The position numbers and the translations under genes were made by a program. A stretch of 13,906 nt of DNA from Caldora sp. SIO3E6 (GTDB lineage: Bacteria > Cyanobacteriota > Cyanobacteriia > Cyanobacteriales > Coleofasciculaceae), in the NCBI GenBank assembly GCA_010672185.1, contig JAAHHL010000082.1, positions 1-13,906 on the forward strand. Reading direction: 5' to 3'. Shown in pieces: positions 7,331 to 13,903 of this stretch. A model generated the notes under the pieces. That model searched no databases. It was given only the letters and a program-made list of their open reading frames with translations, and was not told where the DNA came from. Numbering within the stretch: the first letter of the stretch is position 1; the number at the start of each line of letters is the position of its first letter.

Positions 7331-9121
7331 ATGAGTCTCCCTATTCGCAACGTTGCCATAATTGCCCACGTCGATCACGGCAAAACCACTCTGGTAGATG
7401 CCCTGCTCAAACAATCCGGTATCTTCAGAGAAGGACAAGAGGTTCCAGACTGCGTCATGGATTCCAATGATTTGGAGCGGGAGCGGGGAATTACCATTCT
7501 CTCCAAAAACACTGCCGTTCGCTACAAAGACACCTTAATTAATATAGTTGATACTCCAGGTCACGCTGACTTTGGCGGTGAAGTCGAGCGGGTATTGGGC
7601 ATGGTTGATGGTTGCATCCTGATTGTGGATGCCAATGAAGGCCCAATGCCCCAAACCCGATTTGTACTCAAAAAGGCTCTGGAAAAAGGACTGCGTCCCA
7701 TTGTTGTAGTCAATAAAATTGACCGACCCCAAGCGGAACCCTATAGTGCTATTGATAAAGTTCTCGACTTATTCCTAGAATTAGGGGCAGATGATGACCA
7801 GTGTGAGTTTCCTTACCTATTCGCTTCTGGCTTAGAAGGCTACGCCAAAGAAGATTTAGATACAGAGGGTGTAGATATGCAACCTTTGTTTGAAGCAATC
7901 GTTAACCATGTACCGCCACCAGTAGGAGACTCCACCAAACCCCTACAGCTACAAGTAACGACCCTAGACTACTCCGAATATCTCGGTCGCATTGTTATTG
8001 GCAGAATCCACAACGGCACCATCAAAGCCGCTCAAACAGCAGCTTTGGTTAAAGAAACTGGGGACATTGTCAAAGGAAAAATCTCCAAGCTGATGGGTTT
8101 TGAAGGACTCAATCGGATTGAACTCCAAGAAGCCTCCGCTGGTAACCTTGTCGCCGTTGCTGGTTTTGCCGATGCCAATATTGGGGAAACGATTACTTGT
8201 CCCCAGGAACCCCAAGCCTTGCCCCTAATTAAGGTGGATGAACCCACATTGCAGATGACCTTTGCGGTAAATGACTCCCCATTTGCTGGTAAGGAAGGAG
8301 ATTATGTCACTTCCCGACAATTACGCGATCGCCTCTTGCGAGAATTAGAAACTAATGTTGCCTTACGAGTAGAAGAAACCGACTCCCCTGACAAATTCCT
8401 GGTATCCGGACGGGGGGAACTGCACTTAGGTATTCTTATTGAAACCATGCGTCGCCAAAGCTATGAATTTCAGGTTTCCACACCCCAGGTCATCTACCGG
8501 GAAATCAACGGTCAACCCTGTGAACCCTTTGAGTATCTGGTGCTGGATGTGCCGGAAGCAGCAGTGGGCAACTGCATTGAGCGACTAGGACAGCGCAAGG
8601 GAGAAATGCAGGATATGCAAGTAGGAAGCAATGGTCGTACCCAACTAGATTTTGTCATACCGGCTCGCGGTTTGGTCGGCTTCCGGGGTGATTTCCTGCG
8701 TATTACTAAAGGTGATGGCATTATGAACCACAGCTTCCTGGAGTATCGTCCTCTGACTGGTGAAGTAGAAACTCGCCGCAATGGGGTAATTATTGCCTTT
8801 GAGGAAGGAGTTGCTACCTTCTATGCTCTGAAAAATGGGGAAGACCGGGGTGTATTCTTTATTACTCCTGGTACTAAAGTTTACAAAGGTATGATTGTTG
8901 GAGAAAATAATCGTCCCCAAGACTTAGACCTCAACATCTGCAAAGCCAAGCACGTTACTAACCATCGCTCTTCTACAGGAGAAGAATTAGTCCAGTTGCA
9001 GTCTCCAGTAGAGATGAGTCTAGAACGCGCTCTGGAATATATCAAGGATGATGAATTGGTAGAAGTGACTCCTAAGTCAGTGCGCTTACGGAAGATGTCG
9101 AAGAAATTGGCAAGGCGTTGA
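7331..9121 (+). CDS. typA: GTP-binding protein TypA/BipA
   Basis: This 596-residue protein is a ribosome-associated translational GTPase related to EF-G, linked in bacteria to 50S assembly and stress or low-temperature growth. All G motifs are visible: the P-loop AHVDHGKTT (12-20), RGITI (52-56), DTPGH (74-78), NKID (128-131), and the SG.EGY region near 164-170. The C-terminal domain with KHVTNHRSS and the terminal LERALEYIKDDELVEVTP segment are specific to this family. Length is normal. The start at 7331 begins directly with the conserved N-terminus (SLPIRNVAIIAHVDHGK); no good ribosome site precedes it. It appears to be a single-gene transcript, divergent from the kinase and followed by a repeat-filled gap. 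Confidence 0.97.
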   Translation: MSLPIRNVAIIAHVDHGKTTLVDALLKQSGIFREGQEVPDCVMDSNDLERERGITILSKNTAVRYKDTLINIVDTPGHADFGGEVERVLGMVDGCILIVDANEGPMPQTRFVLKKALEKGLRPIVVVNKIDRPQAEPYSAIDKVLDLFLELGADDDQCEFPYLFASGLEGYAKEDLDTEGVDMQPLFEAIVNHVPPPVGDSTKPLQLQVTTLDYSEYLGRIVIGRIHNGTIKAAQTAALVKETGDIVKGKISKLMGFEGLNRIELQEASAGNLVAVAGFADANIGETITCPQEPQALPLIKVDEPTLQMTFAVNDSPFAGKEGDYVTSRQLRDRLLRELETNVALRVEETDSPDKFLVSGRGELHLGILIETMRRQSYEFQVSTPQVIYREINGQPCEPFEYLVLDVPEAAVGNCIERLGQRKGEMQDMQVGSNGRTQLDFVIPARGLVGFRGDFLRITKGDGIMNHSFLEYRPLTGEVETRRNGVIIAFEEGVATFYALKNGEDRGVFFITPGTKVYKGMIVGENNRPQDLDLNICKAKHVTNHRSSTGEELVQLQSPVEMSLERALEYIKDDELVEVTPKSVRLRKMSKKLARR

Positions 9122-9153
9122 GCATTAAAGCACCAAATTCTCTTCATCAGTTT

Positions 9154-9312
9154 CCTGTGGAACAGGGATCTTGCCTGTTATCTGCTCCTGTGGAACAGGG
9201 ATCTTGCCTGTTATCTGCTCCTGTGGAACAGGGATCTTGCCTGTTATCCGATCCTGTGGAACAGGGATCTTGCCTGTCATCTTTCTGTGGAACAGGCATC
9301 TTGCCTGTCATC
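9154..9312. repeat. 33-bp tandem repeat array, five units
   Basis: Units start at 9154, 9187, 9220 and 9253 (exact 33-base spacing), and a fifth at about 9284 (31 bases later). Each contains ACAGG...CCTGT. In unit 5 the core is a perfect 17-base palindrome (ACAGGCA-TCT-TGCCTGT); units 1-4 carry a G at the sixth base that breaks one pair. As 33 is a multiple of three the array stays open as an 11-residue peptide repeat, but I take this as a by-product. It begins 33 bases past the typA stop. Confidence 0.92.
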
Positions 9313-9339
9313 GGAAACATGTAAGGTGAACCAGGAGTT

Positions 9340-9405
9340 GGGCAAAGCATTTGAATAGGTATATTGGGCTCTATGTACTTCAATTATTCCCTAAATGCTT
9401 TGCCC
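9340..9405. repeat. 13-bp perfect inverted repeat
   Basis: GGGCAAAGCATTT (9340-9352) and AAATGCTTTGCCC (9393-9405) are exact reverse complements around 40 bases. The element lies between the two palindromic arrays. It could be a dispersed mini-element or a long-loop hairpin; there is no clear T-tract for a terminator. Confidence 0.7.
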
Positions 9406-9426
9406 CTACAGGTATTGTCATCTACT

Positions 9427-9574
9427 ACTGGCAGGATGCCAGTTTCACTCATTACTGGCAGGATGAGAGTTCCACTTTTACTGGCAGGATGAGAGTTCCA
9501 CTTTTACTGGCAGGATGCCAGTTCTACTTTTACTGGCATCCTGCCAGTTCCACCTCTACTGGCAGGATGCCAGT
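9427..9574. repeat. 26-bp array of 17-base palindromes, six units
   Basis: Units start at 9427, 9454, 9480, 9506, 9532 and 9558 (27 then 26-base steps). Units 1, 4 and 6 are ACTGGCA-GGA-TGCCAGT, a perfect 7-bp stem. Units 2 and 3 have AGAGT replacing the 3' arm, destroying the stem. Unit 5 reads ACTGGCA-TCC-TGCCAGT, the exact inversion of the others. The array ends 24 bases before the pgeF start and so probably lies in its leader. It fits the small dispersed repeat class known from cyanobacteria. Confidence 0.92.
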
Positions 9575-9598
9575 TCCACCTACCTACTATCTAAACAA

Positions 9599-10390
9599 AT
9601 GCACACTTGGCACTGGCAAACCTGGGAAGGATTGCCTTATCTCACTTGTAGTCTGTTGAAACAATGGAAACACGGCTTTTTCAGCTCCGCATTTTCACCT
9701 CGATCGCCTGCCGAAATTGTGGCGGCTCTCCAACCGGAGGCTCAGGTATATCGAGTAAGACAAGTACATGGTAATACAGTACTAACACCCTCAGAAATCC
9801 AAAAGATTACCGATTCCTTGCCCAATGAGGAAGAGCAAGAACCACCTAGGGCACCAGCTGATGGTATCCTAACGGAACAGCCTCAACAAGCAGTATGGGT
9901 TTGCTCTGCCGACTGTACACCGGTACTAATTGGGGATATTCAGACAGGTCAGACAGCAGCGGTACATGCGGGTTGGCGGGGTACTGCGACTCAGATTGTA
10001 CCCAAAGCGATCGCCCGATTCCTAAATGCAGGAAGTAGCCTCCAGAATTTGTCTGTGGCGATGGGTCCTGCGATCGCAGGTAAAGTCTATCAGGTATCAG
10101 AGACGGTAGCAGCGGAAGTAGGAGCCAGTATTTGCTCAAAAGATAGCCCAGAATCCATACTTACTGCCTTATGGGAGTTGCCCAACCCTCCGATTATCGA
10201 TGATCCCCAACCAGGAAGAGTACGCTTAGATGTACGGCGAGTGAATGAGCTACAACTCGAACAATTGGGTATTAGTCCAGAACAAATTGCGATCGCTCCT
10301 CACTGCACTTTCCAGGAACCAGAGTTATTCTTCTCCTATCGCCGTAATAAACTCAAAAAAGTTCAATGGTCGGGAATTGTTAGTTGTTAG
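9599..10390 (+). CDS. pgeF: Peptidoglycan editing factor PgeF (laccase-domain, YfiH family)
   Basis: This 263-residue protein belongs to the DUF152/YfiH multicopper-oxidase-like family. The E. coli member is described as removing wrongly incorporated L-serine from muropeptide precursors, and others were reported as polyphenol oxidases or purine nucleoside-acting enzymes. Metal-site residues are present: His57 (QVHGN), Cys106 (SADCTPVL) and His123 (HAGWRG). The family's C-terminal region (CTFQEPELFFSYRR, 236-249) is intact. I chose the ATG at 9599 because MHTWHWQTWEGLPYLTCSLL matches the usual cyanobacterial N-terminus. An upstream in-frame ATG at 9515 would only add 28 residues translated from the palindrome array. 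No ribosome site is visible. Three HIP1 octamers lie inside. The stop codon sits in a heptamer repeat. Confidence 0.93.
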   Translation: MHTWHWQTWEGLPYLTCSLLKQWKHGFFSSAFSPRSPAEIVAALQPEAQVYRVRQVHGNTVLTPSEIQKITDSLPNEEEQEPPRAPADGILTEQPQQAVWVCSADCTPVLIGDIQTGQTAAVHAGWRGTATQIVPKAIARFLNAGSSLQNLSVAMGPAIAGKVYQVSETVAAEVGASICSKDSPESILTALWELPNPPIIDDPQPGRVRLDVRRVNELQLEQLGISPEQIAIAPHCTFQEPELFFSYRRNKLKKVQWSGIVSC

Positions 10391-10446
10391 TTATTTGTTA
10401 TTTGTTATTTGTTATTTGTTATTTGTTGTTTGTTGTTTGTTGTTTG
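10384..10446. repeat. TTATTTG/TTGTTTG heptamer array over the pgeF stop
   Basis: Five TTATTTG units (10391-10425) are followed by three TTGTTTG units (10426-10446). The preceding TTGTTAG (10384-10390) is in the same register and contains the pgeF TAG stop. This is a typical cyanobacterial heptamer repeat that spreads into the last codons of the gene. Confidence 0.93.
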
Positions 10447-10510
10447 TCATTATATCAAGTACCCAATACTGCTCGGATAAGCTCGAATACCTCTCCCTCA
10501 ACTTTCTTAC

Positions 10511-10546
10511 CTCCCACACCTCCCACACTCCCCACACTCCCCACAC
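10511..10546. repeat. 9-bp tandem repeat, four units
   Basis: Units CTCCCACAC, CTCCCACAC, TCCCCACAC and TCCCCACAC start at 10511, 10520, 10529 and 10538. The other copy of the long duplication has only three units, which accounts for the 9-base length difference. Confidence 0.9.
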
Positions 10547-10566
10547 TCTCTTAATTGTAGGAAGCC

Positions 10567-10756
10567 TTACTTGAGTCCTAATAATATAGGCAATACTGCT
10601 GCTTCGTTCAAATTCAATTCTGGGTTGGTTTGAGAATATAAAGCTGTTGAAGTACCCCCATCTAGATTAACGACATGTAAAGTTTTACCGGAAAATACAG
10701 ACAGGGTTAATAAATAGTCTGCCAACTCATCTAACTTTACCTTCTTTTGAGTAATC
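10567..10756 (-). pseudogene. 3' fragment of the NAGPA-domain gene
   Basis: These 62 codons plus the stop correspond to residues 204-265 of the intact protein encoded at 12739-13536, including the NLDGGTSTALY motif. The frame is closed by a TAG formed at the junction (complement of 10756-10758) right where the Met203 codon should be, so no start remains. Of three coding differences from the intact copy, two change residues (Thr to Lys near the fragment start, Gly to Ala near the end). It is a dead remnant left by the rearrangement that brought in the amidase. Confidence 0.9.
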
Positions 10757-10758
10757 TA

Positions 10759-10905
10759 GGACTTATATCAAGTTCGGATAATCACTTATAATTCCCTTCT
10801 CCCTTGCAATCTTCTTTCTTACCTTCTGCCCTCTGCCTTCTGCCTTCTGCCTTCTGCCTTGTTGCAGCCAAAGTGTAAGTATTCAACCGAACTTGATATT
10901 ACTCC
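10759..10905. mobile_element. MITE-like element with imperfect terminal inverted repeats
   Basis: The core ATATCAAGTTCGG (10765-10777) is matched by its exact reverse complement at 10887-10899. Extending the arms to about 35 bases on each side gives roughly 27 matches. The interior (about 75 bases) is non-coding and pyrimidine-rich with a heptamer array. Part of the same end sequence, TATATCAAGT, also occurs at 10451-10460 just outside the left duplication copy. There is no transposase in the window. It lies exactly at the truncation point of the pseudogene. The MITE label is an inference from size and inverted ends. Confidence 0.6.
10822..10856. repeat. CCTTCTG heptamer array
   Basis: Five units start at 10822, 10829, 10836, 10843 and 10850; the second is CCCTCTG and the others are exact. 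The array lies inside the MITE-like element. Another heptamer repeat of the cyanobacterial type. Confidence 0.88.
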
Positions 10906-11050
10906 CACTGCTCTTGCGGACTCCGTCCCTACTTTGTTATCTTAATAAGCGGATCTAGCCCCAAATCGCATTCTTTCGTCCCAAAATAATGAGGAAATTG
11001 GCGATCGGGCGTATGTCTGAGTTGATAAAACTTCTACGGATTTTTGCTTA

Positions 11051-12493
11051 ATGGGTAGCACTTTGAATCAGGGCGCAACACCAGCAGGTGTCGAGATTCT
11101 TATGAACTATGACGGGATCGGTCTTGCTGAACTGGTCAAATCGGGTCAGGTCTCGCCAACAGAATTGGTCGAAGCCTCAATCCAGGCCATTGAAGCCCTG
11201 GACGGCGAGATCAATGCCATCCCTATGCGCAACTTTGAAGATGCACTTGATCGCGCTAGCTCGATCAGACGGCAAGGCCCGTTTGCTGGCGTCCCCTTCT
11301 CCATCAAGGACACCGCCAATGTCGCAGGATTGCCGAGCGCGATGGGAAACAAATTCTTCGCCGAACAGCCCCCCCCAACTCAATCTTATGGGATGGTGAG
11401 GCTTTATGAGGCAGCGGGATTAATTGTTCTGGGAAAGACCAATACCCCGGAGCTGAGCCTAATACCAACAACCGAGGGTGGCGTATTCGGAACGAACCGC
11501 AATCCGTGGAATCTTGACCATTCTGCCGGTGGTTCCAGTGGTGGTGCAGCGGCTGCGGTCGCGGCGGGATATATGCCAGTGGCGCATGGCACAGATGGAG
11601 CCGGCTCGATCCGCATACCGGGTTCGCATTGCGGCGTATTCGGGTTCAAGGCCGGTCGAGACCGCGTGTTTCCGGGTAACACCAATCCACGTTTTGCTTT
11701 TGACCATGTTCTATCCAGGTCGGTGCGTGACTGTGCGCTCAGTCTTGCGGTGACACAGGACAGATCGCCGGAAATCCCGTTAGAGTGGATGGAATATGTT
11801 CAAAGGCCGAGCGCTCGTCGTCTGAAAATCGGATTCTATTGCGAAAGCTACGCCTTGTCTGCGACATCGGAGGTTAAGGAAGCTGTCCTTGCTACGGCAC
11901 GCCTGTGTCAAGATCTGGGTCACGAGGTAATCGAAACCAAACAGATCATCGAACTCGAAGAATATGAAAAGAATTACATAGCGCTGTTCGCTCGCACTAT
12001 TCTGGCAGCGCGTCGGACAATCGAAGAGGCTACTGGTAAGCCTATTGAGGAAAGCGGGCTGATGAACCGCTTCACGATTGAGTTTGGGAACCAGGCTGAA
12101 GATCTCACCGACGAAGATTTTGAAGCCGCTGAGAACTACTTCTTAGAATGGGAGCAGAAATTCAACAATTGGATGACGCCCTTCGACGTTTTCCTGACGC
12201 CGGTCATGTACGCACCGGCACCAGAACATGGTTTCTTGGTTGACGAAAGTCTAGATTATGAGGTGATGAGCCGCCGCATCTTTGATTTTGTCAGCTTTGT
12301 CACACCAATGAACGTGTTTGGGCTACCCGGGATGTCAGTACCTTTGGCATGGAGCATGAAAGGCCTCCCGATCGGAAGCCACTTCTTTGCCAAATATGGA
12401 CAGGAAGCCATGCTACTCGAACTCGCCTACGAACTCGAAGCCGAGCAACCCTGGGCAAACAAATGGGCACCGAATTCGATCGCTAATCTTTAG
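11051..12493 (+). CDS. Amidase-signature family hydrolase, probably horizontally acquired
   Basis: This 480-residue enzyme of the amidase signature family hydrolyses a carboxamide bond; the substrate cannot be told from the sequence. The Ser-cisSer-Lys triad is complete: Lys86 (PFSIKDT), Ser162 (GGSSGG) and nucleophile Ser186 (DGAGSIRIP). The 24-residue serine spacing matches fatty acid amide hydrolase. Length is normal. The start is uncertain: ATG 11051 gives 480 residues, but ATG 11102 (Met18, NYDGIGLAELV) fits the usual family start and has AGGTG 11 bases upstream. No Gln/Glu-tRNA amidotransferase partner genes are present, so GatA is unlikely. Sampled lines are about 55-65% GC against about 40% in typA, and the gene lies between long direct repeats, so transfer is likely. 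A hairpin terminator follows. Confidence 0.93.
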   Translation: MGSTLNQGATPAGVEILMNYDGIGLAELVKSGQVSPTELVEASIQAIEALDGEINAIPMRNFEDALDRASSIRRQGPFAGVPFSIKDTANVAGLPSAMGNKFFAEQPPPTQSYGMVRLYEAAGLIVLGKTNTPELSLIPTTEGGVFGTNRNPWNLDHSAGGSSGGAAAAVAAGYMPVAHGTDGAGSIRIPGSHCGVFGFKAGRDRVFPGNTNPRFAFDHVLSRSVRDCALSLAVTQDRSPEIPLEWMEYVQRPSARRLKIGFYCESYALSATSEVKEAVLATARLCQDLGHEVIETKQIIELEEYEKNYIALFARTILAARRTIEEATGKPIEESGLMNRFTIEFGNQAEDLTDEDFEAAENYFLEWEQKFNNWMTPFDVFLTPVMYAPAPEHGFLVDESLDYEVMSRRIFDFVSFVTPMNVFGLPGMSVPLAWSMKGLPIGSHFFAKYGQEAMLLELAYELEAEQPWANKWAPNSIANL

Positions 12494-12575
12494 TGCGATC
12501 GCTCACCGTAGGTTGAGTTGAACGTGGATTCATTCTACCATCATAGCTAGCCTTATTATACGTGATCTTGTGTTT

Positions 12576-12620
12576 CCGGAAGCTGCCTACCTTAAGTGGG
12601 CAGCTTTCGGTATATTTTGG
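12576..12620 (+). terminator. Probable amidase transcription terminator
   Basis: A 15-bp stem pairs 12576-12590 with 12596-12610 (core AAGCTGCCTAC/GTGGGCAGCTT, two G-T wobbles) around a CTTAA loop. It is followed by TATATTTT. The tail is only moderately T-rich, so termination is likely but not certain. It is 83 bases past the amidase stop. Confidence 0.55.
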
Positions 12621-12646
12621 CTCTGGTATTCTAGATGACCGCCGCG

Positions 12647-12928
12647 ATACTGCTCGGATAAGCTCGAATACCTCTCCCTCAGCTTTCTTACCTCCCACAC
12701 CTCCCACACTCCCCACACTCTCTTAATTGTAGGAAGCCTTACTTGAGTCCTAATAATATAGGCAATACTGCTCCTTCGTTCAAATTCAATTCTGGGTTGG
12801 TTTGAGAATATAAAGCTGTTGAAGTACCCCCATCTAGATTAACGACATGTAAAGTTTTACCGGAAAATACAGACAGGGTTAATAAGTAGTCTGCCAACTC
12901 ATCTAACGTTACCTTCTTTTGAGTAATC
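12647..12928. repeat. Long direct repeat, right copy
   Basis: These 282 bases are the second copy of 10466-10756. They run from the spacer downstream of the NAGPA-domain gene through its last 62 codons. Here the sequence continues into the intact gene at 12929, so this copy's right side is the original context. Confidence 0.95.
12692..12718. repeat. 9-bp tandem repeat, three units
   Basis: Units CTCCCACAC, CTCCCACAC and TCCCCACAC start at 12692, 12701 and 12710. They lie 20 bases past the stop codon of the NAGPA-domain gene. One unit fewer than in the left duplicate. Confidence 0.88.
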
Positions 12929-13536
12929 ATTAAATATTTCCTTTGGTCTTCTTCTGTGTAGGCTAGCAATGTCCTTTTAAAGGGTAAAAGACCATTGAGA
13001 GATTGCTTAATATATTTTGTGGTGACTTGATTTGTGTCGATAATTAAAGGGCCGGACTGAAATTCAATATTCGTTCTCTGAGTTGAAGATTGAAATAGTT
13101 GAGCTTCGACAAAATTCAGCCCTCCTGTATTGGTGTTATATTGAATAATATGGGAAAGTTGTGGATCTTCCTTGAAGGGAGTTTTTTCTTGACCTAGCAC
13201 AGAAAGCCATCCAGCATGTTCTTTGGACGCTTCAAAAAATGAGCCATTCACCAGGTATCGATAGTTAAACTCTGTTGCAAAAGTTTTGAGGGACAGAGTC
13301 TGAGATGGTTGGTAGATAAAATCAAAGTTGTCCACAAAGGAAAGGATGGTGAGGTCATAATTAGGGAACTGATATGCTATGACATCACCATCTTTAACCT
13401 GGGAATCGGGATAAATAGTTGACCCAGAAGATTGTTCTTGGCTTGAGTTTTTTGTCCATTGGACAGCAGTCATTCCTACTCCCCCTAAGCCAAGCAGTAT
13501 CATAATACACAAGCCTATGTTGATTGTTTGGTTCAC
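12739..13536 (-). CDS. Membrane-anchored phosphodiester glycosidase (NAGPA/DUF2233 domain) protein
   Basis: This 265-residue protein has an N-terminal hydrophobic segment (about 5-25) without a lipobox cysteine, then an extracytoplasmic domain. VNGSFFEAS (96-104), QSGPLII (160-166), RTLLAY (188-193) and NLDGGTSTALY (233-243) match the conserved blocks of the NAGPA domain. The human member of that family uncovers mannose-6-phosphate; bacterial substrates are mostly unknown and are thought to be glycan phosphodiesters or exopolysaccharide. The start is GTG at 13536, with AGG seven bases upstream; the next in-frame ATG is inside the membrane segment. The last 62 codons are duplicated at 10567-10756. 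It was probably the convergent neighbour of pgeF before the amidase cassette arrived. Domain call is good; the role is not known. Confidence 0.82.
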   Translation of the reverse strand: MNQTINIGLCIMILLGLGGVGMTAVQWTKNSSQEQSSGSTIYPDSQVKDGDVIAYQFPNYDLTILSFVDNFDFIYQPSQTLSLKTFATEFNYRYLVNGSFFEASKEHAGWLSVLGQEKTPFKEDPQLSHIIQYNTNTGGLNFVEAQLFQSSTQRTNIEFQSGPLIIDTNQVTTKYIKQSLNGLLPFKRTLLAYTEEDQRKYLMITQKKVTLDELADYLLTLSVFSGKTLHVVNLDGGTSTALYSQTNPELNLNEGAVLPILLGLK

Positions 13537-13639
13537 TGCAATACCTGGTAATGGAACTTGACTAGTACCGCTGCGCAGAATTAATAATTAAGAATTACCT
13601 CTTTTGAATTTTGGAATGCGTAGCATGGTGATCGAGGCA

Positions 13640-13667
13640 AATTTTGAATTTTGAATTTTGAATTTTG
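13640..13667. repeat. AATTTTG heptamer array
   Basis: Four exact units start at 13640, 13647, 13654 and 13661, followed by a partial unit. They lie 14 bases past the stop codon of the minus-strand reading frame at the right edge and upstream of the NAGPA-domain gene. Confidence 0.9.
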
Positions 13668-13681
13668 AATTAAAAAAATGG

Positions 13682-13903
13682 TCAAGCTCTCAAAGAACTA
13701 CGCACTTCTCTAATTGTGTGAGGCAAAACACCAACCAAAAGGGCAAATGCTTCATCTGGTAGTTGGTTAATTGTCTCAGCTTTAAAGTTGAAACCCTCAA
13801 ACTGCTCAATGATCTTCTGAGCACGCTGTAGCGGTGTTTGCCTACTAGTAATTTGTTCAATGAGTCTAGTCCATTGTCTACGAAGTGCATAAGCTCTCTG
13901 ACG
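13682..13903 (-). CDS. Unrecognised protein-like frame at the right edge, no visible start
   Basis: The minus-strand frame gives 73 residues beginning RQRAYALRRQWTRLIEQ and ending TIREVRSSLRA, then TGA at 13682-13684. Its composition is that of a soluble helical protein with well-formed residues (for example QLPDEAFALLVGVLP), unlike the out-of-frame 66-codon frame overlapping it. There is no ATG, GTG or TTG in its first half, and a TAG in the same frame sits at 13904-13906, the last bases of the window. It may be the 3' part of a gene broken by a frameshift or nonsense change, or use a rare start. I do not recognise the family. Confidence 0.5.
   Translation of the reverse strand, partial: RQRAYALRRQWTRLIEQITSRQTPLQRAQKIIEQFEGFNFKAETINQLPDEAFALLVGVLPHTIREVRSSLRA

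Larger units (their letters stand above)
10466..10756. repeat. Long direct repeat, left copy
   Basis: The 291 bases match 12647-12928 in the same orientation with four substitutions and one 9-base insertion, about 98-99% identity. The copy starts at ATACTGCTCGG and stops abruptly at 10756, where the MITE-like element begins. It includes the 3' end of the NAGPA-domain gene plus its downstream spacer. Confidence 0.95.

Noticed and set aside
9118..9324. 68-codon frame encoding an 11-residue peptide repeat (PVEQGSCLLSA type)
   Set aside because: The regularity comes from the 33-bp period of a palindromic DNA repeat; the opposite strand is also open across it, and it overlaps the end of typA.
9427..9574. 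CRISPR array
   Set aside because: The spacers are about 9 bases, near-identical to each other, and no cas genes are present. It is a tandem palindromic repeat.
9515..9598. N-terminal extension of pgeF from an upstream ATG
   Set aside because: The 28 extra residues are translated palindrome repeats, and the family N-terminus begins at the ATG at 9599.
11051..12493. GatA subunit of the Glu-tRNA(Gln) amidotransferase
   Set aside because: The family is shared, but no gatB or gatC is nearby, and the sequence context and composition point to an acquired stand-alone amidase.
13690..13890. 66-codon minus-strand frame starting with ATG
   Set aside because: It overlaps the 73-codon frame in another register, and its composition is poorer than that frame's; it looks like a shadow.
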